Assembly: GCA_964451985.1 (NCBI GenBank)
Contig: CAYVKB010000001.1
Coordinates: forward strand, 1-64,000
Direction: 5' to 3'
DNA from: GBS-DC sp964451985
Lineage (GTDB): Bacteria; Armatimonadota; Fimbriimonadia; Fimbriimonadales; GBS-DC
Length of the DNA: 64,000 bases
Positions within the stretch are counted from its first letter, which is position 1; the number at the start of each line of letters is the position of its first letter. The notes beneath the pieces are model-generated. The model was not told the DNA's origin. It made no database searches and saw only the letters and a program-made list of their open reading frames with translations. The translations under genes and the position numbers were made by a program. This document shows, one piece after another, positions 53,109 to 61,746 of the stretch.

Positions 53109-53624
53109 ATGGAGCGTTCGAACGCCGTGACTTTTCTGGGCAACCCACTCACGTTGATAGGAAACGAGTTGAAACCGGGCGACCCCGCCCCCGACGCAAC
53201 GGTCATCAAACAAGATCTGACCCCTGTGAATATCCACGACTACAAAGGGCATACGCTACTGATTAGCGTTGTGCCGTCTATTGATACTAGCGTGTGCAGC
53301 ACGCAAACTAAAAAGTTCAACGAAGAGGCAAGCAAGCTACCTGAGTCTGTGAAAGTGATTACCGTGAGCATGGACTTGCCCTTCGCGCAGAAGCGGTTCT
53401 GCGGCGCGGAAAACATCGACAAGATTGAGGTGCTGTCCGACCATCGCGAGGGCGCGTTCGGGCAGGCATACGGCGTGCTGGTCAAGGAGTTGCGCATTCT
53501 CAGTCGTGCGGTATTTGTGATGGACCCGCAGGGCGTGATTCGCTATGTCGAGTATGTGCCGGAGATTGCAAGTCATCCGAACTACGACGCTGCGTTGCAA
53601 GCGGTACGCGAACTGATTAGCTAA
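53109..53624 (+). CDS. tpx: Thiol peroxidase (Tpx, peroxiredoxin family)
   Basis: 171 residues from MERSNAVTFLGNPLTLIGNE, chosen because AGGAGG lies 9 nt upstream; a longer frame lacks family sequence. SIDTSVCSTQTKKFNEEA holds the peroxidatic Cys in DTSVC, and KRFCGAENI holds the resolving Cys, the Tpx arrangement. It reduces peroxides using thioredoxin. TATACT lies 32 nt upstream, giving a short leader. The GH84 gene starts 11 bp after its stop. Confidence 0.95.
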   Translation: MERSNAVTFLGNPLTLIGNELKPGDPAPDATVIKQDLTPVNIHDYKGHTLLISVVPSIDTSVCSTQTKKFNEEASKLPESVKVITVSMDLPFAQKRFCGAENIDKIEVLSDHREGAFGQAYGVLVKELRILSRAVFVMDPQGVIRYVEYVPEIASHPNYDAALQAVRELIS

Positions 53625-53635
53625 GGGAACAGGCG

Positions 53636-55249
53636 ATGCGTTGGCTACCTTTACCGCGTCAGGCGGAGATTTCATCGGAGCGGCTACCCTTCGCAGGTTG
53701 CCACGCAATTAAGACACCTCCCAAGTCGGAGTGGGAACATGCCATCCGCCCCCTGCGCGAGCTGGGCACATCGTTCGGCGGCTGGACAGCGTTCGTGGAA
53801 CACGACCCGAGCCTTTCGGGGGAAGCCTATCGTCTGCGCGTGGAGAACGGGCGTATCACCATCCGAGCAGGCTCGCCCCGCGCCGCCTTCTACGCCTGCC
53901 ACACTCTGCGCCAAGCGTGGGATGGCAAGGCAATTCCAATCATGCAAGTAGACGACTCGCCCACCCTTGCATGGCGCGGTGTTGTGGAGGGCTTTTATGG
54001 CAAACCGTGGACGCACAACGCCCGCCTGAAAATGCTCGACTTTATGGGCGCGCACAAGATGAACATCTACCTCTACGCACCCAAAGACGACCCCTACCAT
54101 CGCGAACGGTGGCGCGAGCCGTATCCTGCCGACGACGCCATCCGCCTGAACGAACTGGTGCAGCGCGCTCAACAAAACTTCATCGAGTTCGTGTTCTGTA
54201 TTAGCCCCGGTCTCTCGATGGTCTACTCCGACCCCGCCGAGTTCGAGAGACTAACGGCGAAAATCGAGGCGGTGCGTCAGATGGGGGTGCGCAGCTTCGG
54301 GCTACTGGTGGACGATATTCCTGAGGAGTTGCAGCACGACACCGACAAGCGAGTCTACACCTCGCTGGCGCACGCCCACGCCGACTTAGCGAACCGCCTG
54401 CACCACTGGCTGAAGGAGCGCGACGCTGAAAGCTGGCTAATCGTGTGTCCCACGTTCTATCACAATCGCGGCGAGCCGCCCTATGTGCGTGAACTCGGCG
54501 AGCGCACCGAACGCGGAATCTCCATCATGTGGACGGGTCCCAAGGTCGTCTCGCGCGAGATTACCGTCGAAGACGCCGAGCTGTTCCGGATTGCCATCCG
54601 GCGCAAGCCGTTCGTGTGGGACAACTACCCCGTGAATGACTACGAGACCAGTCGCCTGCTAATGGGCGCAATCACAGGGCGTGACACCGAGACGCTGCGG
54701 CATCTGGAAGCCCTCGTGTCCAACCCGATGAATCAGGCGGAAGCGTCTAAAGTCTCGTTGGGCACCTACGCCGATTTTCTGTGGAATGCGGAGGCGTACG
54801 ACCCGCAGCGCAGCTGGGCGAATTCGATTGCGCACTTAGTGGGCGAGGAGGCGTTGCCCGTGATGTGGGAGTTCTGCAAACAGAACCTGTGGACGCGCCA
54901 CTGGACGGAGCCACCCCCCGAGGTGGAACGCGCTATTGAGGATTGGCAAACGACGGGCGACCCTGAACCCCTGCGCGACACGCTAACGCAGCTGGCGACG
55001 CTACCCCGACGCCTACGCCAAGTTGTGCAGAATCCCGAACTGATTGAGGAACTCAGCCCTTGGCTGCTGAAACTGGAGCAAGTGAGCCAACTCGGGCTGG
55101 AACTACTGGACGAGATCGAGGAAGAGGCGCTGCGCCCGCGCCGAATCCTTGCCCAGATGGAAGCCATCCGCGAGACCAACGAAGCCATCGTGTGCGACGG
55201 CTGGATCGAACGCTGGATCCGCGAGGCGATTGAAGAGCTAACCGAATGA
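53636..55249 (+). CDS. GH84 beta-N-acetylglucosaminidase (O-GlcNAcase-like)
   Basis: 537 residues. An N-terminal hexosaminidase-like beta domain (~1-110) precedes the barrel WRGVVEGFYGKPWTHNARLKM. KMNIYLYAPKDDPYHRERWREPYP and LLVDDIPEEL, with the catalytic pair Asp226-Asp227, are diagnostic. Substrate-assisted cleavage removes terminal GlcNAc from glycans or peptides. No signal peptide is visible, so it may act in the cytoplasm on recycled cell-wall or imported sugars. Its stop overlaps the aroC start by 4 bp. Confidence 0.92.
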   Translation: MRWLPLPRQAEISSERLPFAGCHAIKTPPKSEWEHAIRPLRELGTSFGGWTAFVEHDPSLSGEAYRLRVENGRITIRAGSPRAAFYACHTLRQAWDGKAIPIMQVDDSPTLAWRGVVEGFYGKPWTHNARLKMLDFMGAHKMNIYLYAPKDDPYHRERWREPYPADDAIRLNELVQRAQQNFIEFVFCISPGLSMVYSDPAEFERLTAKIEAVRQMGVRSFGLLVDDIPEELQHDTDKRVYTSLAHAHADLANRLHHWLKERDAESWLIVCPTFYHNRGEPPYVRELGERTERGISIMWTGPKVVSREITVEDAELFRIAIRRKPFVWDNYPVNDYETSRLLMGAITGRDTETLRHLEALVSNPMNQAEASKVSLGTYADFLWNAEAYDPQRSWANSIAHLVGEEALPVMWEFCKQNLWTRHWTEPPPEVERAIEDWQTTGDPEPLRDTLTQLATLPRRLRQVVQNPELIEELSPWLLKLEQVSQLGLELLDEIEEEALRPRRILAQMEAIRETNEAIVCDGWIERWIREAIEELTE

Positions 55250-56328
55250 ACACCTTTGGGCATCTGTTTCGGATTACTACTTTCGGCGAGTCGCACGGCG
55301 GCGCGGTCGGCGTAGTGGTCGACGGTTGCCCGCCACGCATTCCGATTGCGCCCGAAGAGATCCAGTTCGAGTTAGACCGCCGCCGCCCAGGACAAAGCAA
55401 ACTCACCACGCAACGCAAAGAGAGCGACACGGTGCATATTCTGTCAGGCGTGTTCGAGGGGCACACGCTCGGTACGCCGATTCTGATGTTGGTGTACAAC
55501 GAGGACGCCCGCCCCGAAGCCTACGAGAGTTTCAAACACCTCTATCGCCCATCGCATGCAGACTACACTTATCAGGTGAAGTACGGTATTCGGAACTGGC
55601 AGGGGGGCGGACGCAGCAGTGCGCGGGAGACCGTTGGGCGCGTGGCGGCGGGCGCACTCGCCAAAAAAGCCTTGCGCACTCTTTGGAACGTGGAAGTTCT
55701 GGCGTGGGTGGAGCAGATTCATACCATCGAGGTGCAGATCGACCCCGACGCTGTGACGCTGGAGCAGGTGGAGAGCAATCCCGTACGCTGCCCCGACGCC
55801 CAAGCCGCCGAGAAGATGATGCGCCGCATCGAGCAGGTACGCAAGCAGGGCGACTCGGTGGGGGGCGTGATACGATGCATCGCGCGGAACGTACCCGTCG
55901 GTTGGGGCAGCCCGGTGTTCGATAAGCTGGAGGCGGACTTAGCCAAAGCCGTGATGAGCCTGCCCGCCAGCAAGGGCTTCGAAATCGGCTCCGGCTTTCG
56001 GGGCACCCGCCTGCGTGGCAGCGAGCATAACGACGAGTTCTATACCGATGAGTTCGGGCGCATCCGCACGCGTACCAATTACTCGGGAGGTGTGCAGGGG
56101 GGTATTAGCAACGGCGAACTCATCGACATCCGCGTCGCCTTCAAGCCCACCGCCACAATTTTCAAGCCCCAGCACACCGTCAGTGAGGCAGGCGAAGAGA
56201 CGATTCTGCAGGCGCGTGGCAGGCACGACCCATGTGTATTGCCCCGCGCCGTACCGATGGTAGAGGCAATGGTGGCATTAGTGTTAATCGACCACGCCCT
56301 GCGCCATCGTGGGCAGTGTGGGGGGTGA
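55246..56328 (+). CDS. aroC: Chorismate synthase
   Basis: 360 residues, full length. GHLFRITTFGESHGGAVGVV, GRSSARETVGRVAAGA and a late GRHDPCVLPRAVPMVEAMVALVL are the three chorismate synthase signatures, including the FMN-binding region. Final step of the shikimate pathway. It starts as ATGA overlapping the GH84 stop; no other aro gene is adjacent. Confidence 0.97.
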   Translation: MNTFGHLFRITTFGESHGGAVGVVVDGCPPRIPIAPEEIQFELDRRRPGQSKLTTQRKESDTVHILSGVFEGHTLGTPILMLVYNEDARPEAYESFKHLYRPSHADYTYQVKYGIRNWQGGGRSSARETVGRVAAGALAKKALRTLWNVEVLAWVEQIHTIEVQIDPDAVTLEQVESNPVRCPDAQAAEKMMRRIEQVRKQGDSVGGVIRCIARNVPVGWGSPVFDKLEADLAKAVMSLPASKGFEIGSGFRGTRLRGSEHNDEFYTDEFGRIRTRTNYSGGVQGGISNGELIDIRVAFKPTATIFKPQHTVSEAGEETILQARGRHDPCVLPRAVPMVEAMVALVLIDHALRHRGQCGG

Positions 56329-56387
56329 GCGACGATATAATCCTTTGTCGGAGGACGCCTACGAATAGCTTGCTAAAGTGCGCGTCC

Positions 56388-57542
56388 TCATACCAGCCCT
56401 TCCCACTCCTCAGGCGAAACAGGCTCCTCACTCGGCTCATCAGGGCAGCGACCCGTGTAGGTCAGGATGGGCTGCGCATAGTCCACATTCAGCTCGAACG
56501 CGCTGAGGGTTTGCAGTAAAGCCGCTGCTTCCTCGCGTTGCTCTGAGGAGAAAGCATCGCCGTCGACGACATAGAGGCGCAGCCGATTCATCGCCAGCGT
56601 GAAGCCCTCGGTGAAGGTGGGCAAGCCGAAGCTGGGCATACGCAGCAGTGTCTGCATCGACTCTTGGGGATTACCTATGCGCGCGTAGAACTCGCTTCGG
56701 ATAATCACGCCATCTGCGCCGTGCTTGGATGTTGTGAGTTGCTTGACCCACTCGCCGAGCCGTTGCAACTCATTTGCTCGTAGCAGAGTGTACAGATACA
56801 CCAAGTGTGGCAGGTCGGGGTTACTGGCTGTGTATCGAGTCGCGATTTCGGCGGCAGATTCGCTATCGCCCTGCCACAGGAACTGCAGCGTTGTGTCCAG
56901 CGCGCTATCGCGCAGGTGTGCGTGAAGTTGTGGCGGTTCGGTAGGGCGAAGCCACACATCCACTTGTAGGGCATCATAGGGCAATATTAAGTGTCTACCT
57001 GCAGTTCCTGTCCGTGTGACTTGCAAAACCGACTGAGAATCACCCGTGCGCCTGCCCAGTCGATACCAAACCTGCCGTTCTATGCGCCGATGAGGAGCTG
57101 TTGTTCGCACAGGGTCGCCTACGAGTGCTGGGGGCACCACCCGGCAAGTACCTTGCAGGGGGTTGCCAGCGTAGCATGCAATGTGCGTTTCCATACGCTG
57201 TGCTCGCCTCATATCAGTTTCGCGCAACCGAATGGCTACCGCGTTGAGAGAACGCTCAATATGCAGTGTGAGCGGGTGTGAGTGTGTGCTTTTGGTGGTG
57301 GGCACGCCCACCGACTCACGCGGGGCATGGAGGAACGACACCCTTTGCTTTTGTCCTGGCTCCACCTGCACATACTGATGAGCTTGCTGCCCGTTAGGGA
57401 AGTGCACCAGCACCACATAGTTGCCTGGCTCTAACTCCACCGTATCGGAAGTGAATGCGCGGCGCACTAAGGTCATATCCCATCGGCGCACTTCTACAGG
57501 CAAATCGACAGCCCCATACCCCGAAAACGACAATCGGCTCAT
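56388..57542 (-). CDS. Unknown third member of the hydrolase-caspase cassette
   Basis: 384 residues. The N-terminal ~70 residues (LPVEVRRWD, VELEPGNYVVLVHFP, QYVQVEPGQKQRVSF) look like a PEGA/carboxypeptidase-regulatory beta-sandwich and resemble the C-terminal domain of the caspase-like neighbour. Residues ~75-205 are Arg-rich and mixed. Residues ~215-360 are helical and may form TPR-like hairpins (SAAEIATRYTASNPDLPHLVYLYTLL). No signal peptide. Its ATG shares one base with the caspase gene stop (57542), so the two are coupled. No named family recognised. Confidence 0.7.
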   Translation of the reverse strand: MSRLSFSGYGAVDLPVEVRRWDMTLVRRAFTSDTVELEPGNYVVLVHFPNGQQAHQYVQVEPGQKQRVSFLHAPRESVGVPTTKSTHSHPLTLHIERSLNAVAIRLRETDMRRAQRMETHIACYAGNPLQGTCRVVPPALVGDPVRTTAPHRRIERQVWYRLGRRTGDSQSVLQVTRTGTAGRHLILPYDALQVDVWLRPTEPPQLHAHLRDSALDTTLQFLWQGDSESAAEIATRYTASNPDLPHLVYLYTLLRANELQRLGEWVKQLTTSKHGADGVIIRSEFYARIGNPQESMQTLLRMPSFGLPTFTEGFTLAMNRLRLYVVDGDAFSSEQREEAAALLQTLSAFELNVDYAQPILTYTGRCPDEPSEEPVSPEEWEGLV

Positions 57543-58714
57543 CAGGATACCTCCAATCCTACCACAGTTGAGGGATAGCGCATTTTACGTATCACCTGCT
57601 TATCGGGCGCAGCTTGCGACTTGGCGTTGCGCCACAGTTCGAACTGATAGTATCCGGGTACAAGCACGGCTTCAAAAGGCGCAGGGATGGGCGGCGCGAG
57701 GTCATAGAGTAATGCGCCCTCGCCATCTCGGATTCGTACCCGCGTGTGGGCGTGCGCAGCGGGCGGCTTCAAAAACAGTTGTAGTTGCACCTGCGGGGGC
57801 TTGGGCAGGTAGCACAGCACGGCGTCGCGCCCCAGTCCATCCACCACAACAGGCTGCTCGGTGGCGTGTTCCTGCAGCAGCGCATTCACCGTCGCCCCAA
57901 GCGTGCGCGTTAGCGTGGAGATGGTGATGCGCCAGCATCCCTGCTCGTCGCGCTCCGCCGCCGCGCCCTGCAAACAGCGCAGCAACGCCCGTGAGAAGAT
58001 GGTCTGCCCCTCTGTTTCTGCGTAGGCAACGCCGCCGACAGCAACTGCGTAAAACTTGGGCGCGATGCGGTCATCTCTGAGTTCAGCAATGCGCACGTCA
58101 AACGCTGGCGTGGGGCTGAGGCTCTCGAACTGCCTGAACTGCTGCGGCAGGTTGCGACATGCATCGATAAAGTAAAACTGCGTGCGCCCGATACGAGAAT
58201 ACTGGCGGGAAGGCGCCATGCCGTGATAGAGGCTGTTGACATCGAAACTGTTGCGCAGCAGACCGCCCGGCCCGTCGTTGAAATCCTCCAGCAGCAGAAT
58301 CTGGTCGAGACGGTTGCGAATCACGCCGTGCCCCGCAAAATAGAAGAAGGCGACGTTCTCTGGGGCTGTACTGACATCGATGCGCCAGTCCCGTGCGGCT
58401 TGTAGGAAGGAGTCCAGCGTGGCAGGCGAGCCGCAGTGCAAGCTCGACTCGTGCTCCAGCTCGGTGGGTGTGGGGGCAAGCAGCAGTCGGCAGGTTGTCA
58501 ACGGTACACTGAGATGATCCCGATTCTGCACCAGCCATTCGTAGATTTTGTATGCGGAAATGGCTGCGTTGGAGAGTTGCACCATGCCTAAGGATTGAGG
58601 TGTGGGTGGTTCTCCCGCAGGTGGCAGATGACGATACGCGCTCACGCCCACCATTAGCGCGTGAAGTCCGCCCTGCCCTCTACGTTTTTCGCGCGCGTCA
58701 AAGACAAGGCTCAT
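57542..58714 (-). CDS. Caspase-like (C14-type) peptidase
   Basis: 390 residues. HALMVGVSAYRHLP opens a caspase-haemoglobinase fold. The catalytic dyad is His129 in FFYFAGHG and Cys186 in FYFIDACRN. An extra ~100 C-terminal residues (QLQLFLKPP ... VLVPGYYQFELW) form a beta-sandwich. There is no signal peptide, so it probably acts in the cytoplasm. Bacterial caspase-like proteases serve as effectors in several defence and cell-death systems; this role here is inference. It overlaps the hydrolase by 4 bp (ATGA) and the third gene by 1 bp. Confidence 0.85.
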   Translation of the reverse strand: MSLVFDAREKRRGQGGLHALMVGVSAYRHLPPAGEPPTPQSLGMVQLSNAAISAYKIYEWLVQNRDHLSVPLTTCRLLLAPTPTELEHESSLHCGSPATLDSFLQAARDWRIDVSTAPENVAFFYFAGHGVIRNRLDQILLLEDFNDGPGGLLRNSFDVNSLYHGMAPSRQYSRIGRTQFYFIDACRNLPQQFRQFESLSPTPAFDVRIAELRDDRIAPKFYAVAVGGVAYAETEGQTIFSRALLRCLQGAAAERDEQGCWRITISTLTRTLGATVNALLQEHATEQPVVVDGLGRDAVLCYLPKPPQVQLQLFLKPPAAHAHTRVRIRDGEGALLYDLAPPIPAPFEAVLVPGYYQFELWRNAKSQAAPDKQVIRKMRYPSTVVGLEVS

Positions 58715-60344
58715 CGGCGCAGCGCCACCTCCAATTTCGGCACGATGGCCTCATAGAAACGCGGCGCACCGAAGTAGTTCTCCAGCGCGTGTGCCGCCCA
58801 ACCCGAACCTGTCTTGAAAGGCATATCCTCGACACCATCGAAAATCGGCTCGGCGGCGAAGCCCAACACATCCACAGGGTCATATACATTCACCCAGTAC
58901 CCGATATTGGGGGACGCCGATACCTGCTCTGGGAAACGCACCGCAGGATTGGACGCCTTGAACAGTTTCAACTCCTCCAGCAACCCCACTTGTCCCGCAA
59001 CGGAGACCCATGCGTCCACCTGAATATCGGGGCGATAATAAGTCAACAGGTCATAGAAAATGTTGCCACCCATCGAGTGAGTTAAAACTATAAGTGGCTC
59101 GTCGGGAGCGGTGACGAGCGCGGCTTGCACGGTCTGTAGAATCCTGCCAGGCGTTTTGCGCTCGCCTCGACTTGTCAGATAACACATTACATCGCCCATC
59201 AGCTGCGCGGACAGTTCCGTGAGTTTAGGGCGTAGCAGTTGTTGAAAGGCGGCGCGTGTGAGGCGCACGGGATAGTCCGTTGCCCATAGCGCAGCGTTCA
59301 GCAGGGCGTTCAGTGGGGACGAAACGCCGATTTTGCCCATCGCTTCTAACTGGCTAACTTTGGCTTTCGAGGTTCGTCGGCGGGACGTTGAAGCTACGGT
59401 CCTCTCTGTTCGTCGGCGAGACGCTGACGCTACGGATGGAGCTGCTCGTCGGCAAGACGCCGACGCTACGATTGTAGTTGCTTGTTGGTGGGACGCCGAC
59501 GCTGTGGATGGAGCTGCTCGTCGGCGAGACGCCGACGCTACGGTCCTCTCTGTTCGTCGGCGAGACGCCGACNNNNNNNNNNNNNNNNNNNNNNNNNNNN
59601 NNNNNNNNNNNNNNNNNNNNNNNNNNNNNNNNNNNNNNNNNNNNNNNNNNNNNNNNNNNNNNNNNNNNNNNNTCGTCGGCGAGACGCCGACGCTACGGTC
59701 CTCTCTGTTCGTCGGCGAGACGCCGACGCTGCGGATGGAGCTGCTTGTTGGCGGGGCGCCGACGCTGTGGATGGAGCTGCTCGTCGGCGAGATGCCGACG
59801 CTACGATTGTAGCTGCTTGTTGGCGAGACGCGGACGCTACGCGAGTCGTGTACGTAGCGTCGGCGTCCCGCCGACGAATCTGACCCAAAGCCGCGCATAT
59901 ACCAATCAGAATCTGTCGCAGCTCCTCATCGGATCGGGCGTTCTGTACGGCTTGCTGAAGGTCGTGTTGATGCGTCGCCTCGTAGAGCGCAATCAGCGTT
60001 TCAGGTTCTACATCCTCGCACAGGATTGCCTGTACCACGAGCTGGTTCACGAAGGCGGGAAGGTCGCGTTGTGCGGCGCGGAGCAGCAAGTTTTCAAGGG
60101 CAACTTCAGTATCCCCTTCGTCTCCCTCCACCCCCAACGATTGCAAAATCCCCATGCGCGGCAGGCACGCCAAATCCCACGCGAACGATGCGCCGAATTG
60201 CCCCCAGTAGACCCAGCGTGTCTCCTGACTGTCTAAGCTCAGCGGTTGGAGAAGACATTTGCGGAGTATCGGCTCGCAACGTTGCTGGATTTGCTTCCAA
60301 CTGTCCTCACGAACGCCGATGCCATGAATCAGAACTACAGGCAT
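58711..60344 (-). CDS. Alpha/beta hydrolase with internal 12-residue repeat array (split by an assembly gap)
   Basis: Read as one gene. The N-part (60344 to ~59880) begins MPVVLIHGIGVREDSWK, a hydrolase oxyanion region. The C-part (to 58711) has LTHSMGGN (nucleophile Ser codon 59074-59076), YDPVDVLGF and GWAAHALENYF, a plausible Asp and His. Between them lie about ten 12-residue units of the type RRRTERTVASAS and RRRAAPSTASAS. The two parts are out of frame as assembled, but removing 155 bp (100 N plus one duplicated 55-mer) puts them in one frame of 492 residues. THSMGG replaces the usual GHSMGG. First gene of the cassette. Confidence 0.75.
59343..59878. repeat. 36-bp tandem repeat array within the hydrolase gene
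   Basis: About ten imperfect units of 36 bp (12 codons), each built on TCGTCGGCGAGACGCCGACG followed by a variable tail such as CTACGGTCCTCTCTGT, CTACGGATGGAGCTGC or CTACGATTGTAGTTGCT. The tails alternate, giving a higher-order pattern. The core CGTCGGCGAGACGCCGACG is itself an inverted repeat. The last unit at 59850-59876 is inverted (CGTCGGCGTCCCGCCGACG). Confidence 0.85.
59573..59672. other. Assembly gap (100 N) within the hydrolase repeat array
   Basis: Exactly 100 N, flanked by an identical 55-mer (59518-59572 and 59673-59727). It marks an unresolved number of 36-bp units, not a known length. Confidence 0.92.
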
Positions 60345-60453
60345 ACCTAAGAATTAACCACAAGCTTACCTACTCGTAAAACCCCCAGATTTGCGTTGCG
60401 CCTCTCAATAGAACGCCCGCATGTGGCAATAATCTAATGGCTGGGAGGATAGG

Positions 60454-61527
60454 ATGCAGGTCTACCAACTGTTTGAGCCTGTGGAACTAGCGGCTGCCGT
60501 CGCCCCGTCGGAACGCCGTGTGTTGATTGTGGATGACGACGCGCTCGTGCGCGATACGCTCCAATTCGTGCTGGAGGACGGGGGCTACCAAGTCTACGTC
60601 GCATCATCGGGCGCAGAGGCGTTGCGCATACTGGAGCAGGAGCCTGTGGATATTGTGCTGAGCGATATTTTTATGCCCGGAATGAACGGTTTCGACCTGC
60701 TGCGCCAAATACGCGAGCGCGCGCCCGACACCCCCGTGATTCTGATTACAGGCTACGGCAATATTGAGATGGCGCGGGAATCTCTCAAGCAAGGTGCAAG
60801 CGACTTTATCACCAAGCCCTACAACATTCACGAGATTCCGATTATGATTGAGCGGAACGTGACGCGCCACTCGCTGATGACCACGCAGACGCGCCAGTAC
60901 GAGGACGCCATGCAAAAGTCCTATCGAGCGACGCTGGATGCGCTGCTGGCAGCGTTGGACACGCGTGACACGGAGACGGAGGGGCACTCGGAGCGCGTGG
61001 CAGCGTACACGATGGCGATGGCGAACCGTTTGAAACTCACGCCGAGCGAACTTGCGGACATCGAGCGGGGTGCGCTGCTGCACGACATCGGCAAAATCGG
61101 CGTGCCCGACAGCATCCTGTACAAACCTGCCCCCCTGACGCCTGAAGAGTGGGAGATTATGAAGCAGCATCCCGTGATTGGGTATCGGATGTGCATGAAG
61201 GTGGACGCGCTGCGCCCTGCCGCCCCGATTGTACTGCACCACCATGAGCGATGGGACGGTCAGGGCTACCCATATGGACTGGCGGGTGAAGCCATTCCGC
61301 TGGGCGCGCGTATCTTTGCAATCGCCGACACTCTGGACGCGATGACCTCCGACCGCCCCTACCGCAAAGCGATGAACTTTGCAGAGGCGCGCGAGGAAAT
61401 CATCCGCTGCGCAGGGACACAGTTCGACCCCGATATGGTCAAACTGTTCCTTGAGATCCCTGAGGAGGAGTTGCGCCTGATTCGCGAAATTAGCCACGCG
61501 AACCGCCAACAACGCGCGGCTGCTTAG
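60454..61527 (+). CDS. Response regulator with HD-GYP c-di-GMP phosphodiesterase domain
   Basis: 357 residues. Receiver domain ~22-140 with phospho-acceptor Asp71 in DIVLSDIFMPG and a KP (TKPYN) near 129. The HD-GYP domain spans ~165-350: LLHDIGKIG (His210-Asp211), HHHERWDGQGYPYG (GYP at 271-273) and DTLDAMTSDRPYRKA. These residues predict c-di-GMP hydrolysis switched by phosphorylation. GGGAGGATAGG stands before the ATG. No histidine kinase is adjacent, so its partner is elsewhere. It could tune the flagellar motility encoded about 14 kb upstream. Confidence 0.95.
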   Translation: MQVYQLFEPVELAAAVAPSERRVLIVDDDALVRDTLQFVLEDGGYQVYVASSGAEALRILEQEPVDIVLSDIFMPGMNGFDLLRQIRERAPDTPVILITGYGNIEMARESLKQGASDFITKPYNIHEIPIMIERNVTRHSLMTTQTRQYEDAMQKSYRATLDALLAALDTRDTETEGHSERVAAYTMAMANRLKLTPSELADIERGALLHDIGKIGVPDSILYKPAPLTPEEWEIMKQHPVIGYRMCMKVDALRPAAPIVLHHHERWDGQGYPYGLAGEAIPLGARIFAIADTLDAMTSDRPYRKAMNFAEAREEIIRCAGTQFDPDMVKLFLEIPEEELRLIREISHANRQQRAAA

Positions 61528-61532
61528 TGTGG

Positions 61533-61559
61533 GCGTCCGCCAACACCGCAGGCGGACGC
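61533..61559. terminator. Possible bidirectional terminator palindrome
   Basis: GCGTCCGCC, loop AACACCGCA, GGCGGACGC: 9-bp arms between two convergent genes, touching the anti-sigma stop. No T-run, so it may instead be a dispersed element. Confidence 0.4.
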
Positions 61560-61744
61560 TAGGCAAACCGCTGCTTCACACGGAATGCACGCCTGAGTAG
61601 CGCGATAAGCCGCTGCTGCTCCTCATAATGACGCCTGCACGGTTCACACACGCGCAGGTGCGCTTCCAGCTCGTCGGCGAGCTCGGGCGCGAGGTCGCCC
61701 ATAATGTACGCCTCGATGCACTCGTGTGCTCGCCTGCAGTTCAT
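61559..61744 (-). CDS. Zinc-finger anti-sigma factor (ZAS type)
   Basis: 61 residues. CRRAHECIEAYIMGDL and HLRVCEPCRRH give the Hx3Cx2C zinc-binding anti-sigma motif of RsrA/ChrR-type proteins. It lacks a membrane helix, so it is likely a cytoplasmic inhibitor of the sigma factor whose gene ends 2 bp upstream. The thiols suggest redox or metal sensing, but that is inferred. Confidence 0.85.
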   Translation of the reverse strand: MNCRRAHECIEAYIMGDLAPELADELEAHLRVCEPCRRHYEEQQRLIALLRRAFRVKQRFA

Positions 61745-61746
61745 TC

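Noticed and set aside
57421..57927. Plus-strand 168-codon open frame opposite the caspase tail
   Set aside because: Antisense to two overlapping conserved genes; no ribosome site or family pattern.
59343..59878. 36-bp repeats considered as a CRISPR array
   Set aside because: Units are contiguous with no unique spacers, their tails recur, and they are in frame within a hydrolase gene.
59333..60236. Plus-strand open frames running through the 36-bp repeats and the N run
   Set aside because: Their length comes from stop-free repeat sequence and N; the hydrolase frame on the other strand carries real motifs.
60604..61566. Minus-strand open frame opposite the HD-GYP gene
   Set aside because: Shadow of a clear REC-HD-GYP gene; the translation has no recognisable features.
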